Assembly (NCBI GenBank): GCA_037157565.1
Contig: JAZHRO010000003.1
Location: 65,660,501-65,724,500 of the forward strand
DNA length: 64,000 nucleotides
Reading direction: 5' to 3'
From: Thalassia testudinum
Lineage: Eukaryota > Streptophyta > Magnoliopsida > Alismatales > Hydrocharitaceae
Position numbers and translations under genes: made by a program. This document shows positions 33,347 to 43,683 of the stretch, piece after piece. Below the pieces are notes generated by a model, which was given only the letters and a program-made list of their open reading frames with translations, was not told the DNA's origin and did no database searches. Numbering within the stretch: the first letter of the stretch is position 1; each line of letters opens with the position of its first letter.

Positions 33347-33781
33347 GAGGAGCAAGGTCCTCCAAACACAGTGAGGAGCAAAGGATGGTGGCCTCCCTCA
33401 ATGGCAGCTCTCCCTCCTTTTGTAGCCATGGCCACACTGATTTCAAATTCAAAGTGCCGTAGCATGAATGTGATGCGTAGGAGGAGAAGGCAGAGTCGGA
33501 GGAGTTACCTGTGCAAGGAGAAAAATAATAAGAGAATAAAATAATTAGGGTTATTTATACATAACACCTTAACTTCTATGCTAAGTAAAATAGTGCATTT
33601 AATTAATTAACTAATTAAATGTATGCAACCCTAGGTTAATTCTAAATGCATGAATTATGTACTTAAGCTAAAAAATATGAATTAATTTATTTACATCCAA
33701 ATGTATGCTACCTAAATGTTAAAATTAATTTAATGTCTAGACATTTAGATTCTTAAATAGCCCATGAATATGGGCTAATCA
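33347..33781 (-). repeat. Inverted copy of the first 434 bp of the A LTR
   Basis: The reverse complement matches 31640-32073 nearly end to end with scattered substitutions. It stops exactly at the TG terminus, which forms the right boundary of insertion A. About 50 bp of unassigned sequence (33295-33346) separates it from the LTR. Confidence 0.88.
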
Positions 33782-33786
33782 ACAGG

Positions 33787-34170
33787 TCCAAGCTAAGGTC
33801 ATCCTGCCTGAATGAAAAACTCAGGGGCCTCGTATATTTCAGTGGTTATAGGTAACCAACACATTGATGAGGCTCTGCTCGATCTGGGTGTGGGGGTGAA
33901 TATTTTACCAAGCTCTATCTATGATCTTTCGGGAGGAGGTGAGTTAAAGCCTAGTCCAGTCATCCTCTAGGTCGCAGACAGATCGCTTAAGACACCACGG
34001 GGATTATTGGAAGATGTCCTGGTGAGAGTGGACTTCTTCTTCCCTGTTGACTTTCCTGTGCTAGATACTAACCCATTGAATAAGCCCACTAAGCTGTCCA
34101 TTATTCTGGGATGCCCCTTCCTGGCCACAGCCAATGCCTCTATCAATTGCAGATTAGGGCACTTAAAATG
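33787..34170 (+). pseudogene. E3 pol: aspartic protease, resumed after insertion A
   Basis: From the target-site copy onward: YISVVIGNQHIDEALLDLGVGVNILPSS, a stop where relatives have Gln (near 33968, CAG to TAG), VADRSLKTPRGLLEDVL and IILGCPFLATANASINC. Frameshifts lie near 33815 and 34150. The active site is DLGVG, so the usual Ala or Ser after Gly is Val. Confidence 0.82.
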
Positions 34171-35995
34171 GGCTTAGGAAAAAAGAAGATCCGGTTGAAT
34201 GTTTTTGATACTTATAAGCAATCTGGATTTGATGATTGTTCTCAGATTGAGGTTGTTCATGAAATAATTGAGGAGACTACTACAGCACTCCTATGTAGAA
34301 ATCCCCTCCAAAAGGTCATATCTAAGGACCATCCTTCGATTAGTAAAGAAATTGAAGGGGAAATACCTGAATTAGAAGAGTTGCTGGGGATACACATAGA
34401 GTCTTTGTCCCCACTTTGGACCATGAAGGTAGATCCGCTACCTGAGGTGGGGACATCTAAACTTAAACCCTCGATCCAAAAGGCTCCTAAGTTGGAGTTG
34501 AAACCCCTCCCAATCACTTTGAAGTATGCTTTCCTTCACCCTAATGACATGCTCCCTGTTATTATCTCATCTGCATTATCTGAATCATAGGATGGAGCTC
34601 TGCTTGAGTGTTTACAAAGGCACAAGGAAGCAATTGCCTAGTCAATTGCTGATATTAAGGGTGTTGATTCCTCCCTTTGCATGCATCATATATGCACGAA
34701 TGAGTCCGTGAAACCCTTCCGAGACATGCAGAGAAGGCTCAACCCCAATATGCGGGAGGTTGTTAAAAAGGAGATTCTGAAATGGCTAGATGTAGGGATT
34801 ATCTATCCCAGTTCAGATAGTAAATGGGTCAGTCCTATTCATGTGGTGCCCAAAAAGGCAAGAATCACTGTGGAAGAGAACGACCAAGGAGAGTTGGTAA
34901 CCACTAGACCCTCAATTGGTTGGAGGGTCTGCATTGATTACCGTCGTTTAAACATGGCTACCTGGAAAGACCATTTCCCCTTATCGTTTATCGATCAGAT
35001 TATGGAATGACTGGCGGGGAACAAGTACTTCTGTTTCCTTGATGGGTACTCTGGGTATAATCAGATAGCCATCTTTCCTGACGATCAGGAGTATACTACC
35101 TTCACGAGTCCATATGGTACATTTATGTTCCGCCGAATGCCATTCGGGTTATGTAATGCTCCTGCCACTTTCCAACGATGTATGATGGCTATATTTTCTG
35201 ATATGATCGATGAGTTTGTTGAGATTTTCATGGATGATTTCTCCATTTACGGGTCATCATTTGACCTATGCCTTTCGCACCTTGATAAAGTCTTAACCCA
35301 TTGCGAAGAGGCAAAGCTGGTGCTTAGCTGGGAGAAAAGCCACTTTATGGTCCAGCAGGGCATTGTGTTAGGGCATGTAGTTTCTGAGAGAGGATTAGAG
35401 GTGGATACCGAAAAAATTGATTCCATCTCTAAGCTTTCATCGCCCACCAATATTCGTCAAGTTTGATCTTTTCTTGGCCATGCTAGATTTTATAGGTGCT
35501 TCACTAGATATTTCAGTAAAATCTCTAAGCCACTCTACGACCTATTAGCGAAGGATGTCTCCTTTGATTTTGATGATAAATGTGGTGTGGCTTTCCAAGT
35601 CTTGAAGAAAACCCTTATCACTACGTCGATTCTCCAAGCACCAGATTGGACCCTCCCGTTTGAGCTAATGTGCGATGCTTCTAATTTTGTTGTGGGAGAG
35701 ATCTTAGGTTAAAGGGTTGATGGCAAACCTCATGTGCTGCATTATGCCAGCAAGACCCTTACGGATCCTTAGTAAAACTACACGGTCACTTAAAAGGAGC
35801 TTCTTGTTGTAGTGTTTGCTTTGGATCTTATCTTTTGGGATCCAAGGTTGTGGTGTTCACTAATCATTCAGCTTTAAAGCATCTTCTTGCTAAAAAGGAC
35901 AAGAAACCTTGCCTAATTCATTCGATTCTGCTACTCCAGGAGTTTGACCTAGAAATTAAAGATAAGAAAGGAGTTGAGAATGTGGTAGCAGATCA
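34171..35995 (+). pseudogene. E3 pol: reverse transcriptase and RNase H
   Basis: Linker LELKPLPITLKYAFLHPND, then HHICTNESVKPFRDMQR, SDSKWVSPIHVVPKKA, IDYRRLN, YFCFLDGYSGYNQIAI, MPFGLCNAPATFQRCM and IFMDDFSIYGSS near 35235. The RT box is intact. Stops: near 34588, 34640 (Trp, TGG to TAG), 35008 and 35464 (Arg, CGA to TGA). RNase H from 35660 has MCDASNFVV, so the first DASD reads DASN, and FTNH instead of FTDH. A small deletion near 35820 precedes the open segment starting at 35835. Confidence 0.86.
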
Positions 35996-37375
35996 TCTAT
36001 CTAGGATCCCTATTGAGCCATCAAACCCAGCTGGCAGAATCCAAGAGACTTTCCCTGATGAGGCTTTGATGGCAGTGGAGACTAAAACTCTTTGGTTCAC
36101 CGATATAGTGAACTATCTAGTCACGAGTATTACCCCCAGTACTTGGGACAAGCAGAAGCGAGATAGGTTTCTTGCTGGCACTAAATTTTATCACTTGGAG
36201 GAACCCGAGCTTTTTAGAATAGGCCCTGACCAGCTTTTCCATCGTTGCATCCCTGATGAAGAACAAAGGAGTGTTCTGAGTTTCTGCCATGACCTCCACT
36301 GTGGGGGACATTTTAGTGACAAAAAGACTGCCCATAAGGTTCTTCAGTCTGGCTTTTGGTGGCCCACCTTATTCCGAGATGCACATACATATGTGGGCGC
36401 ATGTCTACGTTGCCAACAGATGGGAACCATCAGAAGAAGGGATGAGATGCCCCAGCAACCTATCCTCCCTGTTGAGATCTTTGATATTTGGGGCATCAAC
36501 TTCATGGGTCCCTTTCCTATGTCCTTTGGATATGAGTATATCCTTGTGGCTGTGGACTATGTATCGAAATGGATAGAAGCCATACCCATGCGAACCAATG
36601 ACCATTCCATGGTCTTGGGTTCTGTTAATGCTAATATGATTTCTTGGTACGGGTGCCCAAGGATGATCATAAATGATGGAGGACCTTACTTCAAGAACGT
36701 ACACTTCACAAGACTACTCCAAAATTTGGGAGTTAGCCACATGATAGCCACACCTTACCATCCCCAAATGAGTGGACAAGTTGAAGTATTTAATAGGGAG
36801 ATTAAACGAATTTTAGAAAAAACTGTCAGGCCCGACCGTAAGGATTGGTCTAAAAAGCTAAATGATGCTCTTTGGGCCTACAGAACAGCGTATAAGACTC
36901 CCTTGGGCATGTCTCCTTTCCAACTTGTCACGGAAAGGTGTGCCATCTTCCCGTTGAAATCCAACACAAAGCCTATTAGGCTATTAAAAATGTTAACTTG
37001 AATTTGGATAAAGTAGGCAAGGCACGTATGCTGGAGTTATGTGAGCTTGAGGAGCTTCATAATGAAGCCTATGAAACTTCTCAAGCTTACAAGCAACGTA
37101 CAAAGGTCTTCCATGATAAGCACATTATTAAAAAGACCTTTGAACCCAACTAGTGGGTCTGGCTTTTCAATTCCAGACTTAAATTATTTCCAGGAAAGCT
37201 CAAGTCCCGCTGGGATGGGCCGTACATTGTTATCAATACCTTCCCTCATGGAGCTGTAGAAATTCGGAACCCTACTTCTGGTGCGAGCTTTAAGGTAAAT
37301 GGACAACGACTTAAACCTTATATTACTCTTTCAGATGGCTAGATTTTGGATGCACTTCGGCTTGAGGAGCCTTAG
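35996..37375 (+). pseudogene. E3 pol: integrase
   Basis: Part of a 388-codon open frame (35835-37001) covering the RNase H end and most of integrase. Zinc ligands are present ([12 protein letters not shown] and CLRCQ). The first catalytic Asp is Asn (WGINFMG, near 36495). The second block, NDGG, keeps its Asp, and the Glu of [11 protein letters not shown] follows at D-X35-E spacing. A frameshift near 36950 disrupts the C-terminal domain, which continues in another frame with the [10 protein letters not shown] block to the TAG at 37373-37375. That stop lies in a palindrome, GAGGAGC CTTA GCTCCTC. Confidence 0.87.
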
Positions 37376-38956
37376 CTCCTCCCACTCTCCTCCTCAGGTG
37401 ATATTCCTCTATGTCGTTATTTTTCCAATGAGGACATTGTCAATCTTAGGCATGGGAGGGTATAACCTGAGGATGTTTATAGCATTTATAAATAATTGCA
37501 TACATTTAGGATAGTGTATTAGCCAAAAAATAATCTTTTATTTTCTTGAGCTGAATTGGTTAATCCCTAGCAGAAAATTTAACAAGGAAGTGCCATTGAA
37601 GTTTTTCTTCTTGACAGTTATATTCACTTACATGTAGACTAGGTAATGGATCTTTGTAGAAAATCAATAAGCATTTTTAGTCTACTAGACCCTTGGATAG
37701 TTAAAAGAGAGTTAGGCATACTATCTTCTATTATATCCACCTCATATTTGTGAGAAGAAAGTAGAGAGATTACTGGTGCACTAAGTTTAGTGCAAGGACT
37801 CTTAAGTTCTGGACTATTAGATGAGGATACCTCAGATTTAGGCATAGTTTTCGCTTTCTGTTTCTGTGTGCGTACATTGTGTGAATTCCTAAGAGTCACC
37901 AAATAAGGTAGATAAATAGAGATTAAGTCTTGATAAAACTATGACTATGGTCGATGGTTACGACCGTCCTTCGTAGAGTCCTCGGCAGAAGGAGGATAAT
38001 AGTGTCAAAGGTCAGAAATATGCTTGTCCTATCCATCCTTTCCCGGTGCTGAAAGTAGGCACTTCAACCAAATAAGCACACAATATCCTCTTGACCATCA
38101 TCATTCCTAATAATGCCTCATGAATAAAAGTCTACATCTTGTTATGTTATTTTCTTTTTCTAAAAAAGAGACAAAAGAAAAAAAGGAAAAACAGAAAAAA
38201 AAGAAAAAAAAGAAAAAAAGAGGAAAAATATTTATATAAAAAAAGGAGAAAACAAAAAAAAAAGAGTCCAAGTTTGGAGTTTTATCTTTATGTAATTTTT
38301 TGTCAATGTTTTTGTGGAAACAACAAAAACACCCATTGCGATTTAGCAAATATGACCCATACCTATTTTTCAGTATTTCTGATCGCCCGAATAATGGCTG
38401 AGGACTTCTAACTTAGTTGTAGAGTTATTAGGATTTTCATTGATGTGTGAATGCCATGTGAGGCCACCAAATATTGAGTACATTTACAAAAATCTGGTAA
38501 GATATGTGATCTCAGAAAAGAAAGATGAAAGAAAGAGACAAAGAAAGGAGAGAGTGAGTGAGCACAAGGGAATGCAAAGAGAGCACAGTGTTTAGCCTAT
38601 CTCTGGGTTAACCTATTTAATAATCTAGAGATCTGGAGTCTACAGTACTAGACTACATGTAGCACCAAATGAGTGTGTGCCACCAAATATTAATCCATTC
38701 AACTCAGTATCTCCTACCTAAGCCAAAAAGCCAGGGTCAAACAATAGATTATTTTCCGCTTTACCCCTGAGGGAAGTACTTGCCTATCCTGATAGAAATG
38801 TTTACTAAGGGTTAAGTGTGAACTGCAAATGTAAGTTGGCCTTTCACTTGGATCTGTTACCTAGGATACTATCACTTATTTTTACATTTGTCTGGATCTC
38901 TAAATTTTTGAAATTAAAAAAAGAAAAAGAAAGAAATCTTTGGTCACTTCTATCAC
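37376..38956 (+). other. E3 3' non-coding region
   Basis: Begins with CAATG-AGGA-CATTG (37426-37439) and GGCATGGGAGGG (37449-37460). Contains an A- and G-rich low-complexity stretch at 38150-38270. No env-like frame. Confidence 0.7.
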
Positions 38957-38991
38957 TTTTGCTAGGGACTAGAAAAAATTAGGCATGGGGG
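38957..38991 (+). other. E3 pre-LTR hairpin and polypurine tract
   Basis: TTTTGCTAG, GGA, CTAGAAAA (one stem base lost), then GGCATGGGGG (38982-38991), four bases before the 3' LTR. Confidence 0.78.
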
Positions 38992-38995
38992 CATT

Positions 38996-40046
38996 TGATA
39001 AGTCCAATTTATTGGACATTTATTTGGCTTAAGTACATATGAAGTATGTTTCCTTGTGGTTTAATGGATTAAGCTAAGTAGTAATTAAGCTTAGCTTACG
39101 AATATTTTTGTGTCTGCTTTGCATTTTAATACATACTTTTATGCTTCCTATTTGATATATGCAAGAAGAAAGAAATGTAACTGGGCATGAATGTGATTAG
39201 CACTTGAATGAGGGGTATACCTATAATTATCCATTACCGTTGCTCCCTCCGCTAAATCAAGCAGTTATGCACCTGCGAAGGGAGAGGCGGAGGTTGTGGA
39301 TCTGGAGAGGGATAAGAGCTACGGCTGGGGGATCTAGTGAGGACTACTTCTTCCACTCCGGGGGGGCACGTTCATCTTCTTCCTGGTTCCTTATCGTGGA
39401 CTCTAGAGCATACACTGTGGCATAGATGTTGTCCACCATTCCCTTCAATCGGTACCTGTCTTCACCGACTCTGTGGCGTGCATGGTGACAGTGTGCACGC
39501 CACCACCACCTACCAACACCATTGGTAGCCGTTACCGCACTCACCCCCCTCGCCACGGCCATCCCAACACCAACCGAATGCACCACCTACTCCACTTCCT
39601 CTTCTTTTCCTTCGCTTTCTTCTTCTCCACCCAACCCGTTCCCTGTTCACCTTCTTCAACCTCCAAAGAACCTAACATCACCATCGAGTAGCACCTCCAT
39701 TCAGCCAACTTCAGCAGCCATCTTCTGCGCCAACATCATTGGTGCGATGCCCATGCTCTACCACGGCTCCACTCCACATCAGAATGCCAACGGACAGCCC
39801 TTCCACGCTGGCGGCACTCAACCTACATCGGCCATCCTCGTCACCAGTCGGCCATCTCCGGTGACCTTCTCTCGCACCGATGCCACGGTCACGATCCTCA
39901 TCCTCTAATACACCTCCGATGCTCACCGCTCTACCCACCGTGGCCCCCTCTTCGTGCACGACGCTGGCCACCATCCTCCCTTATTTTTCAATAGTGGATG
40001 GGGTATTAGATGCAATGATACATTAGGGAGGTGATTGAGGATGTGG

Positions 40047-40097
<51 letters not shown>

Positions 40098-40541
40098 ACT
40101 GAATTTGCTCTCTAGCCCCTCTCATTCCCTCTATTTTGCGGCAAGCTTTCTCTACCTGTCATAATTAAGATGATTATGAAGCAAGGGAATATTTGTTAAG
40201 TGAAAAGCACAAGGTGTTTATCCTAATTTCTGAAGTGTTAATTGAATGAAATATTCTTTAACTCTCTCATCCTTTATTATTTCAACTAACGAAAAGTATT
40301 GAAGGGAATAAGAGACTCATTTAAAGCATAATCTTACTAAGCATTTTTCTATGAAATTAAGATTAATGTGGAAACATTTATGAGCTTATTTGGTTCATAC
40401 CTCCCTGTGGATGCGACATCATTATTGTGGTTTAATTTGATATATGTTTTAATTTTGATTGAGAGATTTTCCACCACATAAAATATAGTGACATATCTTT
40501 TTATTGCTATCATTTATAAATAAGCGAAATTCTCTCCATCA
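38996..40541 (+). repeat. E3 3' LTR
   Basis: Partner of 22003-23533. Begins TGATAAGTCC and ends TCTCTCCATCA. It carries a (TA)n expansion at 40050-40094 absent from the 5' copy. Confidence 0.92.
40050..40094. repeat. (TA)n microsatellite in the E3 3' LTR
   Basis: About 45 bp of uninterrupted alternating A and T. The 5' LTR has only a few units at the same position (near 23075), so the expansion came after insertion. Confidence 0.9.
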
Positions 40542-40546
40542 CAGAG

Positions 40547-41835
40547 CATCATAGAATATAGGTGATATTTTTCCATTCTACCCTTTTCTCATGCCTTTTA
40601 TTTTCAATGAGGGCATTGCATAAGTCAAGCATGGGTGGGTGGATTCATTTTTTAATCATATTGTCAGCTCTGTGGATTCCTTGTAAATTTTCCTTATTTT
40701 TCCTTTTTATTTTAAAAAAAATTGAATTAGGAAAGAAAAAATTAGGCTTTATAAATTTTCAACCTTAGGAAATAATATAGTAGGACCTGACCACTTAGAC
40801 TATTCAGGTCTTCGAGCTTAATAAAGCCCAGGTGTCCACTAAAATGTGGACTTGATTCTTAAGTCCTGGCCATTTGAAAATTTATTTCTAATTGGTTAAT
40901 AAGTTGGGGTGATAAGTACACGACTTATCAGCCCACCCTCTGATTTGTAGGAACTTATAGTCCAAGCATCTACACACTCTTTGCACTGACTCACTGTTTG
41001 GCAATTTTAATAGAAATGGGAGCTAATGAACCTTATAGGGTGTATGGTTGGCAAGTTGTCGGTGGTAACAGCTCATCGACCAGTTGTCCAGAGCCCAGCT
41101 ACATGACCATTCTCTTTCTGCTACCTTTAGGAAATCTCAGATTAGGGAAGCCACCTACTTAAAAAAAAAGCCAAAAAGAAAATGAAAAAGAAAAGAAGAG
41201 AAAAATAAATAAATAAATAAATAAATAAGCCACATTTCGCCACTCGAGTATGGATGGCAAGTTGTCGGTGGTAACAGCTCATTGATTGGTTGTCCAAAAC
41301 CCGGCTCACAAAATGCACGTTTAATTCCAAACACTTAGGAAGAAGTAGGGAAGTAAAATAAGCTGAGGAGATATACACTAGGTTCGCCCTTGTGTTGACC
41401 CCATAAAAATAAAAAGTAGGGAGAAAGCTACCTATCGTATAGATACACCTTTAGGCAGAATTCCTTTTCAAGCTCACCTAGGGGCATAGAAACCCAAAGT
41501 CTGTTCAGATTGACGATCGGTGAGTCTATCACTTCACATAAAAAGATACTTAACACTTAGAGTTCTTTTCTAGTTTTGGGTGGGTTGGGTAGCTGTATAA
41601 AGCTTCCTCAAAACACTAAACTCAAAAATCCGAAAAAAAAAAATTAGAAAAGAAGAAAAAGAAAAAGATGCTTTTGCTTTTGAATAAGGCGAGGGCTTAG
41701 GCAGTCTGTATTTTGGCAGACATTCGGGCACTGTTGTGTCTCTGTAGTTCAGGTCTTAGTAGAAATTTTCTAGTGTTGAAAAATAACCATTGCCCAAGTA
41801 ATTTGATCTTAATTCTATTTATAAATAGCATGTAG
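40547..41835 (+). other. E2 3' non-coding region
   Basis: Resumes after the E3 target-site copy. Contains CAATG-AGGG-CATTG (40605-40618), GCATGGGTGGGTGG (40629-40642) and an A-rich stretch (41160-41230). Two copies of a unit GGCAAGTTGTCGGTGGTAAC lie near 41049 and 41255. No env-like frame. Confidence 0.7.
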
Positions 41836-41870
41836 TTTTGCTAGGGACTAGCAAAAGATAGGCATGGGGG
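41836..41870 (+). other. E2 pre-LTR hairpin and polypurine tract
   Basis: Perfect stem TTTTGCTAG, loop GGA, stem CTAGCAAAA (41836-41856), then GGCATGGGGG (41861-41870), two bases before the LTR at 41873. Confidence 0.82.
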
Positions 41871-41872
41871 TA

Positions 41873-43683
41873 TGATGTGCATACATTTAATTAGCCTACA
41901 ATGTTTATTTATGCATGTTCTTAGTGTTATGGAAGCATCATGCATTATAAATATTGCATAACATGCATCATCATGCATTTAGGTTAATTTGTATAAATTG
42001 TATAGTAATTCACCTCTTTTTGTGGTCAGGGGATAGGGAAAGATCGTTTCAGGGCCTCGGATTTGAGATCCAATCATATAGATTTGATCAGGGTGACGAT
42101 CGTAGTCCAATGCCTCCAAGAACACCCTGATTGGACCTTCGTTGTATTAGTTGCAGTTTGAGAAAGATTAGAGGTCAAGGGCCAAGGTGATGTAAATCTG
42201 TGCCTTAGATGACAAATCTAATTGCACAGATGGGTTCGGATCGGTGATCGTAGCCCAATGGCACAAAAATCCATTCAATCTGACATCCGTGGCACCACCT
42301 ACAAGTAAAAGAAAGTGGACGGCTAGAATGATGCCACGTGGCACCATCTTAACCATTCAAACCCGCCAAGGTCCTCCGCTTAACATCTGAAGGCGCGATC
42401 AGGATTCAATCTCAGCCGTTGGATCAAGATCCAACTGTTGAGAGTGCCAAGGCCGTGGAACATAAATGTGACAAAGTCGACAACTTGGCACAGCGGTCGC
42501 ACTTCCATTCACAAAGAGGGAGGCACTGGTTCAAGCCTCACCTCACCTCAAATTGAGCAAGCACTTGGGCGCAGCAAAATTTTGCCGCCCGATTAGCTAT
42601 CAGTGTCGACAGCGGGCTCGATGTGGCGCACCCTCATGCTCTGCATGGAAGCGTTTGGTGGACGTGTGCGATGACGGGCCATCACATGCCCAATATGATG
42701 CGGACAAGCTAAACACTTGAAGGTGAAGTGGCACGACGCGATCTCGATCATCTGATCATCTGATCGAACGGCTAAGGGCGATTGGATGTGAAGAAGGTTG
42801 AACATATGAAGTTAGGGCGGTGTTGATGTGGTCAAACGAGAGCGCTTCGATCAGCGCTCTATGGCAGAGATGAAGTGTGTGTATTCACCAATGGCTATCT
42901 ACAATGATGTATGCATGTGTAACAAAAGGCAGCAGAGTTAATTTTTCAAAGATAAAATGCCCTTTTTGCCTTTGTACCTCAACTATATAAATCCCCTACA
43001 CCTTCCACTTTTTCTTCATCCCTTCCATCATCTCTCTCCCTCTTTGAAGCTCAGAACTCACGTTCTAAAGCTCGCTCTAGTGTTCCCAAGCTACGGGAAG
43101 CTCCGCTAGGGTTAAAAAAAATTTTCACCTCTCACCCTTTTCGCGAAGCTCTCGCCAGCCGTCTTCTCGACCCCATTCTGGAAGTGGATCCCGTGATGTC
43201 GACACCCCTGCCACACCCCCTGTTCTTCCCAATTTGCTCTCTGTCCTCCATGTTCGTTCTTCTTCTTCCAGGCGTCGTCCGTCCGGCTCGTCCTCCAAGC
43301 AACCATCGAGGTGGATAACTTCTCACCTCTTCTCTTTATCACTTTCTAGATTTGATTTCCCGCTTTTTCCCGCTTTCTAGTTGTAGCTGTAATGACATTA
43401 TTTTTGTAAAAGTTATTTCTCTTTCTCTCATTTTCTTTTTCTCTAGCTTTATTATCTATATTTCAAGTAGGATAACATCACTGTGAATGACTCTTTTATA
43501 AACAAAAATTACAAAAAAAAATATAATTGTAGATTTAGAATTGACGTAGCCTCCCCATGTTCAACCCAGGACTCATTCTAAGTTTCGGTAAAAATATCTA
43601 ATTGATGGGTTTTCTCATGAATTGCACTACAAAGACAGGCTTTTCTAAGCTTAAATCTTTTCGTTATGAAATTCCTAACATCA
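41873..43683 (+). repeat. E2 3' LTR
   Basis: Begins TGATGTGCATAC and ends CCTAACATCA, followed by the target copy ATACC. TATA box at 42984-42991. The tRNA-like segment is at 42482-42555, with A-box-like TGGCACAGCGG (42486-42496) and B-box-like GGTTCAAGCCT (42538-42548). Confidence 0.92.

Larger units (their letters stand above)
26684..33781 (+). mobile_element. Insertion A: 5'-truncated Athila-like element with inverted LTR end
   Basis: The insert is flanked by ACAGG at 26679-26683 and 33782-33786, and the E3 gag/protease border continues across it. Its left end (TGCTTGAAGC) is not an LTR but lies inside the gag/protease junction of a relative of E3. Protease, RT, RNase H, integrase, 3' non-coding region, polypurine tract and an LTR follow on the plus strand. 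The right end is an inverted copy of the first 434 bp of that same LTR, so the outermost right base pair is the LTR U3 terminus. No 5' LTR, primer site or gag core is present. Confidence 0.85.
22003..40541 (+). mobile_element. E3: Athila-like Ty3/gypsy element, carrying insertion A
   Basis: LTRs at 22003-23533 and 38996-40541 begin TGATAAGTCC and end in TCTCTCCAACA / TCTCTCCATCA. Flanks are TAGAG (21998-22002) and CAGAG (40542-40546), one change apart. PBS and gag lie left of insertion A; protease, RT, RNase H and integrase lie right of it (33787-37375). Removing 26684-33781 and one ACAGG copy joins the gag/protease border properly. E3 without A is about 11.4 kb. By eye its LTRs are more alike than those of E2, so it is younger, as nesting requires. 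Confidence 0.92.
6122..43683 (+). mobile_element. E2: Athila-like Ty3/gypsy element, split by nested insertions
   Basis: The two LTRs (6122-7939 and 41873-43683) are the same family and orientation, begin TGAT and end AACATCA. They are flanked by the perfect 5-bp duplication ATACC at 6117-6121 and 43684-43688. Internal order: PBS, leader, gag, protease, RT, RNase H, integrase, non-coding 3' region, polypurine tract. Two insertions break it: LTR-alpha at 9532-16675 and E3 at 22003-40541. Without these and their TSD copies, E2 is about 11.9 kb. The frames carry many stops. By eye its two LTRs differ more than those of E3, as expected for the older host. Confidence 0.93.

Noticed and set aside
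31640..33781. A foldback or Harbinger-type DNA transposon with long terminal inverted repeats
   Set aside because: The left arm directly follows a retroelement polypurine tract and is the start of an LTR. Only the outer ACAGG duplication with 26679 fits, and the short TCA match at the ends is easily chance.
38139..38411. Lys-rich frame and its reverse Phe-rich frame
   Set aside because: Caused by an A-rich low-complexity tract in the E3 3' non-coding region.
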